47,002 bases of DNA from Anaerolineae bacterium (GTDB taxonomy: Bacteria > Chloroflexota > Anaerolineae > Aggregatilineales > J027), in assembly GCA_021463865.1 (NCBI GenBank), contig JAJTXY010000033.1:1-47002 (forward strand), given 5' to 3'. The first letter of the stretch is position 1; each line of letters opens with the position of its first letter. Below the pieces are notes generated by a model. The model was not told where the DNA came from. It was given only the letters and a program-made list of their open reading frames with translations, and ran no database searches. The position numbers and the translations under genes are program-made. Shown here piece after piece: positions 25,857-33,999 of the stretch.

Positions 25857-26162
25857 TTATTCCAAGCCTGAATCGGCAACGGCGTCGGCGCGACCCAACG
25901 GCATAATCTTGTCTACATTGGCGTGGGGGCGTGGGATGACATGCACTGCAACGACTTCGCCAATTTTTTCTGCACCGCGTACCCCGGCTTCAACGGCTGC
26001 TTTGACCGCCGCGACATCCCCACGCACGACGGCGGTGACATAACCACCACCGGTTTTTTCATAGCTGACCAGTTCGACACGGGCCGCTTTCACCATCGCG
26101 TCTGCTGCCTCGACGAGGGCCGCGAAGCTCTTGCATTCAATCATTCCGAGTGCATCCGACAT
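25857..26162 (-). CDS. BMC-H hexameric shell protein (PduA/EutM family)
   Basis: A 101-residue single-BMC-domain protein, the facet-building hexamer of a microcompartment. Landmarks are [40 protein letters not shown], and [19 protein letters not shown], which follow PduA/EutM closely. The pore loop reads T-G-G-G-Y, where PduA has I-G-S-G-L, so the pore serine is glycine and an aromatic residue flanks it. This could give a different pore size or polarity. It is the only BMC-H; no BMC-T is present. A 165-nt gap with a large hairpin separates it from deoC. Confidence 0.96.
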   Translation of the reverse strand: MSDALGMIECKSFAALVEAADAMVKAARVELVSYEKTGGGYVTAVVRGDVAAVKAAVEAGVRGAEKIGEVVAVHVIPRPHANVDKIMPLGRADAVADSGLE

Positions 26163-26206
26163 TGAAATTGCTCCTTAAAATTTGAACATAAATAGCATAT
26201 GCCCCA

Positions 26207-26303
26207 AACAAGGCGTCTAAGCGGTAACGGTAACTCGGTAAGGGAGAGTTTCCTCCCCTACAAAATGGGCATAGCCCACCTTGATACGCTTAAGCCCCTT
26301 GTT
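26207..26303. repeat. 97-nt imperfect inverted repeat between deoC and the shell genes
   Basis: The outer arms AACAAGGCGTCTAAGCG (26207-26223) and CGCTTAAGCCCCTTGTT (26287-26303) pair at 14 of 17 positions. Inside lie two small hairpins, GGGAG/CTCCC and GGGC-ATA-GCCC. The right arm recurs upstream of the operon at 28308-28324. This could be a mobile REP/MITE-like element, or an RNA structure that sets shell versus enzyme expression. Confidence 0.6.
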
Positions 26304-26327
26304 CTGAATTAGGGATGATTTTTTTCA

Positions 26328-27233
26328 TCAATAGGCACCGCGTGATGACCCACCTGCCGATTTTTTGCCGCTGGCCTCCTGTACAATCCGCACCCCGGCA
26401 CTCGCGCCAATGCGGGTCGCTCCGGCGGCAACCATCTTTTTAGCATCGTCATAGTTCCGCACCCCGCCGGATGCCTTCACACCCATTTCTGAGCCGACGA
26501 CATAACGCATCAGGGCGACATCGGCGGCGGTTGCACCACCTCCCCCAAAACCCGTCGAGGTTTTTACAAAATCGGCCTCAGCGACTTTGGCAATTTGGCA
26601 GGCGGCGACTTTTTCCTCATCGTTGAGCAGGGAGGTTTCGAGAATGACCTTACACAAGGCATTGGCAGCATGGGTCACATTGACCACCGACGCAATATCT
26701 TTCAGCAGTAGCTTGTAATCGCCAGATTTTAATGCCCCAACGTTTAGCACCATATCAATTTCGGTTGCCCCTTCACCGAGCGCTTTTTGGGCCTCAAACG
26801 CTTTGACTTCGGGCGGTGTCGCGCCTAAAGGAAAACCGACCACCGTGCAAACTTTGACATCCGACCCCTTTAATAAATCCGCGCATAATTTGACATGGGT
26901 AGGATTCACACACACCGACGCAAAATGATAGGTGCGGGCCTCATGGCACAATTGGGCAATCTGGTCAGGGGTGGCGTCGGGTTTAAGTAAGGTATGGTCA
27001 ATCAGGCGGGCAACGTCTTGATCAGCGGGGACAGCCCCCGGCACAGAAGTAAAGCGCGTCGCACCGACTTCTTTCAAGTGACGCACTTCTTTGGGCCGAT
27101 CCGCCACACAGCGCCCATCGCTGCAATCGTTGGCAGATTTGGCAGAGGAAGGCTGCGATTTTTCAGGTTGCAGACCAGCCAAGACTTGTTTGGTAATTTG
27201 ATCCACCAGCTTTTCTAACTGGGCATTATTCAT
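26328..27233 (-). CDS. deoC: Deoxyribose-5-phosphate aldolase with encapsulation-peptide-like extension
   Basis: DERA splits 2-deoxyribose-5-phosphate into acetaldehyde and glyceraldehyde-3-phosphate. The 301-residue chain is about 50-80 longer than free-standing DERA. Residues 1-20 ([20 protein letters not shown]) form an amphipathic helix like those that direct enzymes into BMC shells, followed by a Ser/Lys linker with a C-x4-C pair (Cys37, Cys42). The catalytic fold starts at about 72 ([13 protein letters not shown]) and keeps Asp160 (EIDMVLNVG), Schiff-base Lys224 ([15 protein letters not shown]) and Lys253 (GVKASGGVR), so it should be active. A Gly/Ser-rich tail ends the protein. It overlaps rpiB by 4 nt. 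Acetaldehyde release explains a need for encapsulation. Confidence 0.95.
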   Translation of the reverse strand: MNNAQLEKLVDQITKQVLAGLQPEKSQPSSAKSANDCSDGRCVADRPKEVRHLKEVGATRFTSVPGAVPADQDVARLIDHTLLKPDATPDQIAQLCHEARTYHFASVCVNPTHVKLCADLLKGSDVKVCTVVGFPLGATPPEVKAFEAQKALGEGATEIDMVLNVGALKSGDYKLLLKDIASVVNVTHAANALCKVILETSLLNDEEKVAACQIAKVAEADFVKTSTGFGGGGATAADVALMRYVVGSEMGVKASGGVRNYDDAKKMVAAGATRIGASAGVRIVQEASGKKSAGGSSRGAY

Positions 27234-27940
27234 GCTTTCGTACCCTTTAAATACCGATATTCAATCTGCATGATTTTATTCACACGGCGGGCATGTCTGC
27301 CACCCGCAAATTCGGTAGTGAGCCATGTTTGTACAATTTGCTTGGCAAGTGCCTCGCCGATTAGCCCCGCGCCCAACGTCAACACATTGGCGTCGTTATG
27401 TTCGCGGCTGTTGATGGCGGTGGCGTTATCATAACACAAAGCGGCGCGAACCCCCGGTACTTTGTTGGCGGCCATTGAACTGCCTATGCCTGCCCCATCA
27501 ATCAAAATACCGCGCCATGCTTTGCCCTGACTGACCGCTATTCCAACAGCGTGGGCAAAATCGGGATAATCTACGGCGTTACGATTGTTCGTGCCTAAAT
27601 CTAAAATGCTGTAGCCTTCGGCCTTCAAAAATTCCTTGAGGATTTCTTTGAGGGGATAACCGCCATGATCTGCGCCCAATGCCACCACTTGGGCTTGGGG
27701 GTTATCCGGAACCGTTTCCGGCTGTGGGCCTGCATCGTGAGCAATTAATTCAATCCGGCGCATAAGGGCGGCTTCGCGGGCTAAAGGGGTTACAATCGCG
27801 CCCTCTGGGATGCGAAAACTCGTCCCCGGTGGTACCGCGTTGAGGTCATCTTCGGTAATCAGGCGGCGCTGATCACCGGATACACCGAGTTCGCGTTGCA
27901 GTGCTTCGCGCACCAATTGGCGAATTTGTTCTTCGTTCAA
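27230..27940 (-). CDS. rpiB: RpiB/LacAB-family sugar-phosphate isomerase with N-terminal encapsulation helix
   Basis: RpiB-type enzymes interconvert ribose-5-phosphate and ribulose-5-phosphate. The catalytic domain occupies about 86-236: [13 protein letters not shown] (His92), [37 protein letters not shown], and [14 protein letters not shown]. The first 85 residues are extra: an amphipathic helix [18 protein letters not shown] that looks like a BMC targeting peptide, then [15 protein letters not shown], a phrase seen in other BMC-associated proteins. At the position of the catalytic Cys of E. coli RpiB (ICGTG) this protein has Asp148, so mechanism or substrate may differ. The start is TTG at 27940, directly after the preceding stop, with GGTGGG upstream. 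Confidence 0.88.
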   Translation of the reverse strand: MNEEQIRQLVREALQRELGVSGDQRRLITEDDLNAVPPGTSFRIPEGAIVTPLAREAALMRRIELIAHDAGPQPETVPDNPQAQVVALGADHGGYPLKEILKEFLKAEGYSILDLGTNNRNAVDYPDFAHAVGIAVSQGKAWRGILIDGAGIGSSMAANKVPGVRAALCYDNATAINSREHNDANVLTLGAGLIGEALAKQIVQTWLTTEFAGGRHARRVNKIMQIEYRYLKGTKA

Positions 27941-28153
27941 TTAATTCCCACCCAGATAGATAATTCCTGCCATGCCAATGATGAACAAGCCCAACAGAAC
28001 ATAAAAAATACGGGCGCCCATCCGCCCAAAAATGGCGACAAAAAATCGAGCGCGGCGGCTGTTCATAAACCAATTCCAGTCCATTACCGCCCCAACAATT
28101 GTAAAAGCGCCAGCGCCGAATAATAGCAAAAATGTCAATAAATTATTGTTCAT
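27941..28153 (-). CDS. Small two-helix membrane protein, Imm17-like, first gene of the BMC operon
   Basis: A 70-residue protein with two membrane helices (LLTFLLLFGAGAFTIVGAVM and ARIFYVLLGLFIIGMAGIIY) flanking a basic loop, WNWFMNSRRARFFVAIFGRMG. The layout and the GRxGARIFYxLLG phrase recall the Imm17 group of small immunity-like membrane proteins; this is recognition by eye only. The ATG at 28153 is preferred to a start about 96 nt upstream, because AGAGGAAC precedes it and the upstream part lacks family character. Its stop abuts the rpiB start, so it is co-translated with the BMC enzymes. Its job in this operon is unknown. Confidence 0.72.
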   Translation of the reverse strand: MNNNLLTFLLLFGAGAFTIVGAVMDWNWFMNSRRARFFVAIFGRMGARIFYVLLGLFIIGMAGIIYLGGN

Positions 28154-28186
28154 TGTTCCTCTATGACGGGGTGAAATATTGCAGCT

Positions 28187-28216
28187 ATTGTACAGCAGAA
28201 ATGGGGTAACGGATAA
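28187..28216 (-). promoter_or_regulatory. Putative promoter of the BMC operon
   Basis: Read on the minus strand: TTATCC (28216-28211), an 18-base spacer, then TACAAT (28192-28187). It lies 34 nt before the ATG of the first operon gene. The -35 match is weak. Confidence 0.35.
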
Positions 28217-28300
28217 TTTTTGGGAGTGACCTTGCTGGTAAAAACTCACACCATGCGTACAATAGTCGTTTGTCTGAATGGCCTTGCATCTTCATATTAC

Positions 28301-28324
28301 AACAAGGCGCTTAAGCACCTTGTT
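28301..28324. repeat. 24-nt palindrome in the BMC/kinase divergent region
   Basis: AACAAGGCGCTT and AAGCACCTTGTT are complementary at 11 of 12 positions with no spacer, an operator-like dyad. It sits between the divergent BMC operon and the kinase-like gene at 28383. The half-site matches the arms of the inverted repeat at 26207-26303, so it could be a regulator site or a copy of the same dispersed repeat. Confidence 0.6.
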
Positions 28325-28382
28325 CGCAATTACAGGTTAACAAGGCATCAATTACGCTTTTTGGGGAGATGAACCAAGACGC

Positions 28383-31300
28383 ATGAGCGACACACCCGCC
28401 AGCGGACGCACCAGCCTATTTGATAACCGTTATCGTTATGACCACATCTATCCACGCGGGCGATCTGGCGAAACCCTCCGCGCATGGGATACCCAAGACC
28501 ATGACCGATTGGTGGTGGTCAAACGCCCCGCCCCCCAAGATGCCCCTCCAATGCGGGCCGCCCAAGAAGTCAGTATTCGCAATGAACGCAAGGCCCTTGA
28601 ACGTTTGGCAGGTCATCCGGCGTTGGCGGAACTGCGCGGCGCGGGATCGTTTAAGGTCGGCGCACAGACGCATACCTATATTGCGATGGATCGGGCCGAT
28701 GGGCAAATTGTCGGTGATATGGTGCGCGAATTGGCGGAACGCGGCGAACGCCTGCCCACCCTTGAAATGCTCGTGATTGTTGACCAGTTATTAGACTTGC
28801 TGACCCTCGCGCATGAGCAGCAGGTCGTTTATAACGATGTGGACGCCAAGCACTTGTTTTGGAATCGTGACCTCTATCGCCTTAAGGTAATTGACTGGGG
28901 CAATGCCGTTTTGCTGGATGAGGGCGGCGGGCCAAGCAATGTGACGCGGCAGAGCGATATTTATCAGGTGGGGGAACTGCTGTTTTATATTATTTCGGGC
29001 GGGGCACGTTTTGACAGCGAAGCCACCGCCGATGGGGAACATATCGTGCTGTTTGGCAGTGATACGGCCCATGTGCCTGCCAGCCTCAAAAATGTGATTA
29101 CACGGGCAACCCACCCCAACACGCGCCGCCGCTTTTCAACGATTGCCGAACTGCGGCAAGCTCTGCGTGAAGTGCGTAAGCCTTTGGAAGATAAACGCGA
29201 ATCGCAACTCAATGAAGTGCGGCACGAGGTTAATTTACGCAATAGCAAACAGGAACTTGAAAACGCCGCCGCCAAATTGCAGACGGTCATCGCGCTTGAC
29301 CCCGGTTATCCCGAAAGCCGCCGTTTGCAGACCGAAATCGAACTAAAATTGCACCGCCTCGCCCTGCAAGCCGACATTGACGCGGCGCGGATTTATTTGG
29401 ATACGGCAAATTGGGCACGGGCGGTTGAGGTGCTGCTGGAATTATTGGATGACGCCGACGAACAGACCGCTGCCACGATTCGGTTTATCATCGCCAGCGC
29501 GGAGCTATTGGAAAAACGCAAGGCGACCCAACCCCCGGCGGCTTTCTCTCCGGCGATTGATGAATTGATGCGTGGCGACCCCCAACAAGCAGGTTATTTG
29601 CTGCTGACGAGCGGCACACCTGACGAAGATCAACTGCTGATTGCTGAGCGTTTGGCGGCGCTTGTGCCAGAAGTGATTTTGCTGCGACCCCATCTGGCCC
29701 GTTTGCGAATGGAAGCCGCCGCCCTGCCCAGCACCGAAGAAATCTTGGATACCCTAGATCGGTTGGAAAGTACCCTCGACAGTCGCCCATCTGAGCCGGG
29801 ATTACAGGGAATTTTGGGGATATATCAGGCCATCGGGACGCGCCTCGAAAGTTTGCGGCCTGCGTTAGAAGCCATCTCGAAAAATAACAGTCGCTTGATT
29901 GACCCCCTCAATCGGGCACAGCGAGCGGTCAATATGCTGACCGAGCATCTGCGGGAAGTCGGGCATTTTGTCTATACCGACCCAACCCGTGCCGGAAACA
30001 CCCTACGCGCTGCCAGCAATATTGACCCCGCCAATGCCTATTTTGCCGAACTGAACGATTATTTTGATGAAGTCCATCAAATGTTGGAAGCGTTGGGATC
30101 GTTTAAGCCGCGTGCCGATGGGTCGGATTTGGCGGATTGGTTTACGCGGGTACTGGATTTCCTAAAACCCTATGGCGACGATTTAAGCGATGAGGCGCTG
30201 CATCGAGCCATCCAAACATTGGAGGCTACCGCCACCACATGGATGACCACCCAAGATATGATTATTTTTGGTCGGCGCACGATTGCCCAGCACAACCTCA
30301 CCCGTATGACCAATCTAATGCTGTCGTTAAACAAAAATATCGCAGCATGGTATGAGAAATTAGGCAAGGAGGTTGGTGAGGCCACCTATGTTGAACGCCT
30401 AAGCCTGAATAATAAACTGGGGCAACGGCTGATTGAGGGCTATGAGACATGGGACGCGGGTAAGCCGTCGCAGGTGGTCGAGTTGGCAGGACAAATGGAG
30501 CGCCTTGCCCAAACCGATGCCGAAAAACAGGCGATAGAACGGCTCAAGCGATTGGGAGAAATCTGCCAGCACTGGCTGGAAAATCATGGGTCGGATGATC
30601 GGCAACTCACCGACCAGACCGAGCGCCAATTGGATGACCTATTTTTCCCAGATGAAAATCAGGAACGCGACACCTTTGCCAAACAGATGAAGACCACCGA
30701 CCTGTACCTGAAAACGATGGCGCGTGGGTTGGTGGAGCATATGCGCCAAAGCAGTACCGCCGGCATCCGTCTCCTGTTTTTGCATTATGTGTGGCGCGGG
30801 GTGATGTGTGTGCAAAATGACGCACTGCAAGATGCCGATTTTTGGCGCGAGGCGGCCCTCAAAACATTACCGAAGGGACGCTCGAATCCCATCTTTGCTG
30901 AATTTGACCGAATATTCACCGGACGCCAATTGGTACTTGAAGCCCAAGCCGCTCTCGAAAAAGTACACGGCCCCGGCGATTTGTTGAGCTTACGGACGCT
31001 ATTTAATCAACCGTTGGCTGACCAATGGCTGAGTGAGGCACAACAGGCCATCCGGCAGTTGGAGGTCGCACTGCGGCATTGGGAAGATGGTGATTTCCGG
31101 GGGGCAAAAAATGCGTTTGATGGGGCATTGATTCAATTGCAGACGGCAGAAGACAAGTCGCGCCTAGATTTGGGCCAGATCAAAAAATGGGTGACACCCC
31201 TGCGTGATGCGGCGATTGATTTGCAGGCCGCTCGTCTCAAAATTGAGCAAATCGCCAACTCGACCAAAATTCCGGACGATGCCGATTTCACCACACCTGA

Positions 31301-32744
31301 TCTCGCCGTAGACTCCGCCATTGAGCCTCTGTTGGAGGACATGGTTAAGACCACTGAGCAGTTGTTGGGGGTAGATTATTCGCACCAAGTCCGCCAATGG
31401 TTAAGCACGTATCGGGGCGTTTTGGAAACACACCGGACTAAAAATCTGGATCGTGGGCAGAAACTCATCGCGTATGAAGCCCATTTCAACGGCCTGTTTA
31501 TCAACAAACATCCCGCCTATCCCCTGTTCCAGACATGGCAGTTGATCGCGCATCGCCTGCCAGATGATTTTGGTGTCCCCGAAGCTCCACCGCCACCCGT
31601 TGTGACCCCGCCCTTCCCTATCGAGCCGCCTTTGCTGGAGGACGATTATGATGAGTCACATGCGGCCCGGGCCAAACGCCGTGCATCCCAAGCGAGCGCT
31701 GCCCATCAGGTGGGTTTTGAGGATGAAGAGGGAGTCGCCTATGAGGAAACGTCCGAAGGCGGTGGCATTCCTTGGGGCATCATCGCGGCAATCGTGGTAG
31801 TCGTTGTCGGGGTCATCGGTTTCGTCCTGATTGCAGGTGGAGGCGGGGATGATGGCGATAATCAAAATAATGGTGGTGATAACAACACCCAAGTCAGCAA
31901 TATTCCACCTGCCACCCGCGAACCTGACCCGATTATCGCCCCAGAAACGATTACACCGACTAGCACCGCTACTGCATCTCCCACCATGACGGAAACAGCC
32001 ACCATAGCCCCGAGTCCAAGTCCAACCGAGATGGCGGTCACGGAAACGCCGACATCCACCAGCATCCCACCAACGGATTTGCCCACTGCGACGGATACCC
32101 CGGTCGCAACGAATACCACAGCCCCCATTGCAACCACAGCTACAGGGGGAGGGGGTGGATTTGAAAGCCCACCCGTCAACGCGCTGGCGATTTTCGACCT
32201 CGTCCCGGCGGACGAATATGGGTGGAATTCGGATTGGTTCCGATCTGCGGCAGGCGGAGTTTGGCAGTTGGGGGTATCGAAATCGCAGGGCGGGACTGGG
32301 CCGATTGTGGTGTCCCTTACGCCTGATATTTTGGGTAGTTTCTTTGTCTCAGATCGCATTACCGCCGCCGAAGCCGAAATGGAATTGACGGTGTATGATG
32401 CTGCCGATATTCCAAGCGGGGTCTATTTTGGGCTGGGTATTGAGAATGAAGGCCGTCAGCGGGCCTCCGCTGAAGTGCGACTGGTACAAGATGGAGTCGT
32501 GAATATCGGGACGCGGCAAGATGGAGCATTTCGAGGACGCACGCAGTATCCCTTGAGTGTCATCCGGTTGGTATTGCGGGTCGAAATCAATGAGGATGGC
32601 ACGGCGATGTTTTTCATTGATAACCAATTGGTGGGACAATCTGAGGCACGCTATGGTGCAGATGAACCTGTGACGGTGGTGTTATATACCTCCAGCGGCG
32701 GGGTGTTTGTCTCGGTGACACGCTTGGAATTCGACTTTGATTAA
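28383..32744 (+). CDS. Giant membrane protein with divergent kinase domain, helical repeats and jelly-roll C-terminus
   Basis: A 1453-residue protein. Residues 17-270 follow a protein-kinase fold: a loop GRSGET (26-31), VVVKRPA with Lys47, catalytic loop YNDVDAKHLFWN (Asp152), and IDWGNA (Asp171) where DFG is expected. The Mg-binding Asn of HRDxxxxN is replaced by His157. The same D-x4-H and IDW pattern occurs in the next gene's product. About 800 residues of helical, TPR-like repeats follow (e.g. IALDPGYPESRRLQTEIE), then a membrane helix at about 1126-1152, a Thr-rich linker and a C-terminal beta-sandwich (about 1260-1453) resembling LamG/ConA-like binding domains. It is likely a transmembrane sensor. 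The ATG has GGGGAG 14 nt upstream, a long spacing. Confidence 0.85.
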   Translation: MSDTPASGRTSLFDNRYRYDHIYPRGRSGETLRAWDTQDHDRLVVVKRPAPQDAPPMRAAQEVSIRNERKALERLAGHPALAELRGAGSFKVGAQTHTYIAMDRADGQIVGDMVRELAERGERLPTLEMLVIVDQLLDLLTLAHEQQVVYNDVDAKHLFWNRDLYRLKVIDWGNAVLLDEGGGPSNVTRQSDIYQVGELLFYIISGGARFDSEATADGEHIVLFGSDTAHVPASLKNVITRATHPNTRRRFSTIAELRQALREVRKPLEDKRESQLNEVRHEVNLRNSKQELENAAAKLQTVIALDPGYPESRRLQTEIELKLHRLALQADIDAARIYLDTANWARAVEVLLELLDDADEQTAATIRFIIASAELLEKRKATQPPAAFSPAIDELMRGDPQQAGYLLLTSGTPDEDQLLIAERLAALVPEVILLRPHLARLRMEAAALPSTEEILDTLDRLESTLDSRPSEPGLQGILGIYQAIGTRLESLRPALEAISKNNSRLIDPLNRAQRAVNMLTEHLREVGHFVYTDPTRAGNTLRAASNIDPANAYFAELNDYFDEVHQMLEALGSFKPRADGSDLADWFTRVLDFLKPYGDDLSDEALHRAIQTLEATATTWMTTQDMIIFGRRTIAQHNLTRMTNLMLSLNKNIAAWYEKLGKEVGEATYVERLSLNNKLGQRLIEGYETWDAGKPSQVVELAGQMERLAQTDAEKQAIERLKRLGEICQHWLENHGSDDRQLTDQTERQLDDLFFPDENQERDTFAKQMKTTDLYLKTMARGLVEHMRQSSTAGIRLLFLHYVWRGVMCVQNDALQDADFWREAALKTLPKGRSNPIFAEFDRIFTGRQLVLEAQAALEKVHGPGDLLSLRTLFNQPLADQWLSEAQQAIRQLEVALRHWEDGDFRGAKNAFDGALIQLQTAEDKSRLDLGQIKKWVTPLRDAAIDLQAARLKIEQIANSTKIPDDADFTTPDLAVDSAIEPLLEDMVKTTEQLLGVDYSHQVRQWLSTYRGVLETHRTKNLDRGQKLIAYEAHFNGLFINKHPAYPLFQTWQLIAHRLPDDFGVPEAPPPPVVTPPFPIEPPLLEDDYDESHAARAKRRASQASAAHQVGFEDEEGVAYEETSEGGGIPWGIIAAIVVVVVGVIGFVLIAGGGGDDGDNQNNGGDNNTQVSNIPPATREPDPIIAPETITPTSTATASPTMTETATIAPSPSPTEMAVTETPTSTSIPPTDLPTATDTPVATNTTAPIATTATGGGGGFESPPVNALAIFDLVPADEYGWNSDWFRSAAGGVWQLGVSKSQGGTGPIVVSLTPDILGSFFVSDRITAAEAEMELTVYDAADIPSGVYFGLGIENEGRQRASAEVRLVQDGVVNIGTRQDGAFRGRTQYPLSVIRLVLRVEINEDGTAMFFIDNQLVGQSEARYGADEPVTVVLYTSSGGVFVSVTRLEFDFD

Positions 32745-32747
32745 AAC

Positions 32748-32797
32748 GTAGCGCAAACGGCTGAAATTGTCAGGAAAGTCCGGGTAGCCTGCGCTAC
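32748..32797 (+). other. Intergenic hairpin between the two kinase-like genes
   Basis: GTAGCGCA (32748-32755) and TGCGCTAC (32790-32797) are perfect complements around a 34-base loop. It has no T-run, so it is not a simple terminator. It may be an RNA-stability or processing site that separates expression of the giant gene from the two genes downstream. Confidence 0.4.
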
Positions 32798-32840
32798 AAT
32801 TGGGTGGCTTGGGAATTTTTAACTGTAATGGAGTTGGCAG

Positions 32841-33977
32841 TTGCCAGAAATTGCCTTAAACGAACGATACATCATCAAAAATTATGTTGATAGCTTTGCG
32901 CTGGGGCACTATGCGCGGGTGCTGGAAGCAGTAGATTTATCGAAGGGGCAGACGGTGGCGTTAAAGGTCATGCGTCCCGAACATCTTGACCGCGAAGCCG
33001 CCCCCAAATGGGAAGCACAGGCTTTCCCGCATGAGGCCGATTTGTTGATGCGCTTGGCAGACCACCCAACCCCGGTGCGCTTGTTAGACTGCGGCTATTT
33101 ATCGGCCAGCGGGGAGTATCCTTCCAGTGGAATACTGCTGTCGTTTGGCACGAATGCGGCGGCTTTTCGAGAGGGGCTATACGCCAATATCGCACGCGGC
33201 TGGCGGCCCTACTTGGCATTGGAATATCTGCCCCGCGAACACAACCTGCTATATCAGATGCAGGTACAGCGGGGTCAACAGCGCCGTCGTCTGCCCACTG
33301 AGGAAGGCATTGATCTGGCGATGCAGTTTGGCACGCTGCTCCAAGCGGCCCATTCGCAGGGCATTGTCTACATGGATCACAAATTGGAGCATATTTATTG
33401 GGATGGCGAGACGTTACGCATCATTGACTGGAATAGCTCCAAATTGCTAGAACCGGGTCGCCAAACGCAGACACTGGATAATTCGCGCCAAAAGGACATC
33501 CATCATTTGTGTGTGGGAGTGTTGTATCCGATTTTTACGGGCCTCTCCCCCCAGCGTGGCGGCCTGCGACCCCAACCAGCGGGAATGACCGAAGTAGATG
33601 CACGTTACAGTGATGTGCAGCATCTTGATTTTTCTGTCGAGCCAAGTCTGAGCAGTGCCATCACCGATTTATTGGAAAGCGGGGCACGACAGGATTTACC
33701 CACCGCTGATTATTTCTTGCGGCGGCTGGAACAGGTGGCGGTGAAATTTGGGTGGGAATCGTATATTCGTGGTACAGAACCAGCCCTTAAAGAAGCCCGT
33801 GATTATATGCGCGACGGCTTGGCGAAGTTACGACATGGCGAAGATTTAGTCCGCGAGGCGTTGAATTTGCTGATTGAAGCGGCCTCGATAGAAGACATCA
33901 ACGACGACATGGATGCGGAACTGCGCCGTTTGATGAAAGGCATTAATGAATTTTTGAATGCCCGTGTGATTCCATAG
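32841..33977 (+). CDS. Soluble divergent kinase-like protein
   Basis: A 378-residue cytoplasmic protein with a kinase-like fold over residues 8-290: VALKVMRPE with Lys42, EYLPREHNLLY as hinge, catalytic loop VYMDHKLEHIYWD (Asp179), and IIDWNSSKL (Asp196) in place of DFG. As in the upstream protein, the expected Asn after the catalytic Asp is His (His184) and the loop ends in an aromatic pair plus Trp. The last 90 residues are helical and basic/acidic mixed. The key Lys and both Asp remain, so activity is possible. The start is TTG at 32841, supported by GGAG about 9 nt upstream. It is followed after 22 nt by the TPR/SH3b gene. Role inferred as a signalling partner of its neighbours. Confidence 0.8.
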   Translation: MPEIALNERYIIKNYVDSFALGHYARVLEAVDLSKGQTVALKVMRPEHLDREAAPKWEAQAFPHEADLLMRLADHPTPVRLLDCGYLSASGEYPSSGILLSFGTNAAAFREGLYANIARGWRPYLALEYLPREHNLLYQMQVQRGQQRRRLPTEEGIDLAMQFGTLLQAAHSQGIVYMDHKLEHIYWDGETLRIIDWNSSKLLEPGRQTQTLDNSRQKDIHHLCVGVLYPIFTGLSPQRGGLRPQPAGMTEVDARYSDVQHLDFSVEPSLSSAITDLLESGARQDLPTADYFLRRLEQVAVKFGWESYIRGTEPALKEARDYMRDGLAKLRHGEDLVREALNLLIEAASIEDINDDMDAELRRLMKGINEFLNARVIP

Positions 33978-33999
33978 AAATTTTTGGGGAGAAAATTAG

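Noticed and set aside
32772-32789. Sequence CAGGAAAGTCCGGGTAGC resembling the conserved start of RNase P RNA
   Set aside because: The match is under 20 bases, lies in a 96-nt gap between two genes, and none of the other RNase P RNA elements follow.
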